A stretch of 64,000 nt of DNA from Flavobacterium sp. SLB02 (GTDB lineage Bacteria; Bacteroidota; Bacteroidia; Flavobacteriales; Flavobacteriaceae), in assembly GCF_009664855.1 (NCBI RefSeq), contig NZ_CP045928.1, positions 2,350,049-2,414,048 of the forward strand. Direction: 5' to 3'. Of this stretch, positions 63,290 through 64,000 are shown piece after piece (position 1 is the first letter of the stretch; every line of letters begins with the position of its first letter). Under the pieces are notes generated by a model. The model had not been told where the DNA came from. It saw only the letters and a list, made by a program, of their open reading frames with translations, and made no database searches. The position numbers and the translations under genes were made by a program.

Positions 63290-63357
63290 ATTGCAACTAT
63301 TAAAGCGGTTTTAACTTTGCTTTGGAATTAATCCTAAAACACTATAAAGTTCAGATA

Positions 63358-63425
63358 CAAAGATACGAGCACTAAGAAAAACATATTTTTCTTTTTAGTC
63401 CAAATATTTTGCTTTTTTAGTTCTT
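63358..63425 (-). promoter_or_regulatory. Candidate AraC operator and -7 box of the araC-type gene
   Basis: TTAGTCCAAATATTTTG and a second TTAGTTC (63395-63425) match the 62229-62259 element at 24 of 31 bases. TATCTTTG on the - strand (63358-63365) is again exactly 29 bases away. The element lies about 106-136 bases before the AraC start codon. Confidence 0.6.
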
Positions 63426-63495
63426 AAAATATTTTAACCCTTCCAAAAATCTGTTATGAATCAATTTTCGTATATGATAAGTAAAAGCAGTTGTC

Positions 63496-63783
63496 ATGGA
63501 AACATTACCAACCTTTCTTATAAAAGTGCTGCAGATACTTGCCGACAGAAACGGCATGAGTTGTACTTTAGAAGAGCTAACAAGTCTCTTAACCCCAGTT
63601 TTTAATGCCTTCTCACCATTTAAAGACAGTAAATCCGATGAAAAGGAAAACCAAGCAATACTAGTAGATGCTTTACTATTTTTGAATAACGAGAGATATA
63701 TCTTTCTAAATTCAAGTTGCGACAAAAGTTGTATAACTATAAAGGGGCTGATTTTAGTAAATAATAAAGTTTTTTGCAATTAA
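63496..63783 (+). CDS. 95-aa orphan, copy 2 (paralogue at 18024)
   Basis: Starts METLPTFLIKVLQILADR and ends VNNKVFCN; same length as the gene at 18024-18311 and about 70 of 95 residues identical, including MSCTLEELTSLLT and IKGLILVNNKV. Most changes are conservative, so both copies seem under selection. No family recognised; a small helical, possibly winged-helix fold is a guess. The 30 bases before the ATG also match. It shares a promoter region with the divergent AraC gene and is followed by a terminator. Confidence 0.7.
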   Translation: METLPTFLIKVLQILADRNGMSCTLEELTSLLTPVFNAFSPFKDSKSDEKENQAILVDALLFLNNERYIFLNSSCDKSCITIKGLILVNNKVFCN

Positions 63784-63808
63784 GTTAAGACTCTTTTTTG
63801 CAGTTTAC

Positions 63809-63840
63809 AAAAGCCCATTTCATAAGAAATGAGCTTTTTT
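63809..63840. terminator. Bidirectional terminator
   Basis: AAAAGC-C-CATTTC pairs with GAAATG-A-GCTTTT (one mismatch) around ATAA, with T runs in both directions. It separates the 95-aa gene from the convergent partial gene. Confidence 0.8.
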
Positions 63841-63842
63841 CA

Positions 63843-64000
63843 TTATTCTTTTAAGCTCACTTCTTTTTTGTCGCCATCTTTATCTATAGTTACACGCTTC
63901 TCAATATTAGCCTTGTCTATATAGGATTGTCTGGCTGTACTGTAATTTGTTGATGAACCCGTATACCCCCAATAGTTATAATAATTGGTATAGCCCGATA
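63843..64000 (-). CDS. 3' end of an uncharacterised gene (partial)
   Basis: The - strand frame runs from the window edge to a TAA at 63843-63845. The visible 51 residues are rich in Tyr, Asn, Ser and Thr (GYTNYYNYWGYTGSSTNYS) and end in IEKRVTIDKDGDKKEVSLKE. The composition fits the C-terminus of a secreted flavobacterial protein, but the family cannot be named from this fragment. The start lies outside the window. Confidence 0.6.
   Translation of the reverse strand, partial: SGYTNYYNYWGYTGSSTNYSTARQSYIDKANIEKRVTIDKDGDKKEVSLKE

Noticed and set aside
63417..63779. Open frame on the - strand opposite the second 95-aa gene
   Set aside because: The + strand frame has a same-length paralogue at 18024 with mostly conservative changes and a shared leader, so the + strand is the coding one.

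Overview
The window is low-GC bacterial DNA of the Bacteroidetes type, most likely Flavobacterium or a close relative. Supporting signs are a SusC/SusD pair, a one-protein hybrid two-component regulator, a type IX secretion sorting domain, A-rich leaders without Shine-Dalgarno boxes, TAnnTTTG-type -7 promoter elements, and typical flavobacterial families (DUF4468, DUF4833, DUF4861). The assignment rests on my recognition of families; no database was searched. No rRNA, tRNA or CRISPR array was seen.

1-6.4 kb: debris of small genes (an LprI-like lysozyme-inhibitor pseudogene and a broken lipoprotein), then a reduced contractile injection module: sheath, tube (frameshifted), VgrG/gp5-type spike and PAAR tip. 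Baseplate, ATPase and cap genes are absent. 6.4-17 kb: mostly single genes: M28 peptidase, DUF4468 and DUF4833 proteins, a frameshifted unknown gene, a divergent HxlR regulator/NTF2 pair, and a tight operon with its own consensus promoter that encodes a PhyH dioxygenase, an unlisted 50-aa protein, a CDP-alcohol phosphatidyltransferase and a GtrA protein. 17-28.6 kb: TruC-like pseudouridine synthase, the first of two paralogous 95-aa orphans, a serine hydrolase, a DUF1826-like protein with two decayed copies of its 3' end nearby, MATE and amino-acid transporters, and a LysR-controlled EamA-GNAT-GNAT-PhzF operon.

28.9-56 kb, all on the + strand, is a glycosaminoglycan utilisation locus best read as a heparan-sulfate/heparin PUL. 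It holds a GH88 unsaturated glucuronyl hydrolase, a divergent PL8-like lyase exported by the type IX system, a heparinase III (PL12) matching my memory of the Pedobacter heparinus enzyme, SusC/SusD, a ROK sugar kinase, a sulfatase, a DUF4962/heparinase II-III lyase, a hybrid two-component regulator, a DUF4861 protein, a KduD-like dehydrogenase and a NagB-PIG-L fusion. The proposed flow is: surface cleavage by the PL8-like enzyme, uptake by SusCD, periplasmic lysis, desulfation and GH88 hydrolysis, then cytoplasmic phosphorylation, deacetylation and deamination of GlcNAc and KduD processing of the uronate. A shared element (core ACAAATTCAAAAC) lies upstream of four of the genes and is a candidate operator for the regulator.

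56-64 kb: erythromycin esterase-like protein, a YodC-like/SF2 helicase pair, and an AraC-controlled unit of two NTF2-like proteins, an Old Yellow Enzyme remnant and an intact Old Yellow Enzyme. The AraC gene and the NTF2 unit share a 31-bp operator-like element placed exactly 29 bp from a -7 box. The second 95-aa orphan and the 3' end of a gene on the - strand close the window.
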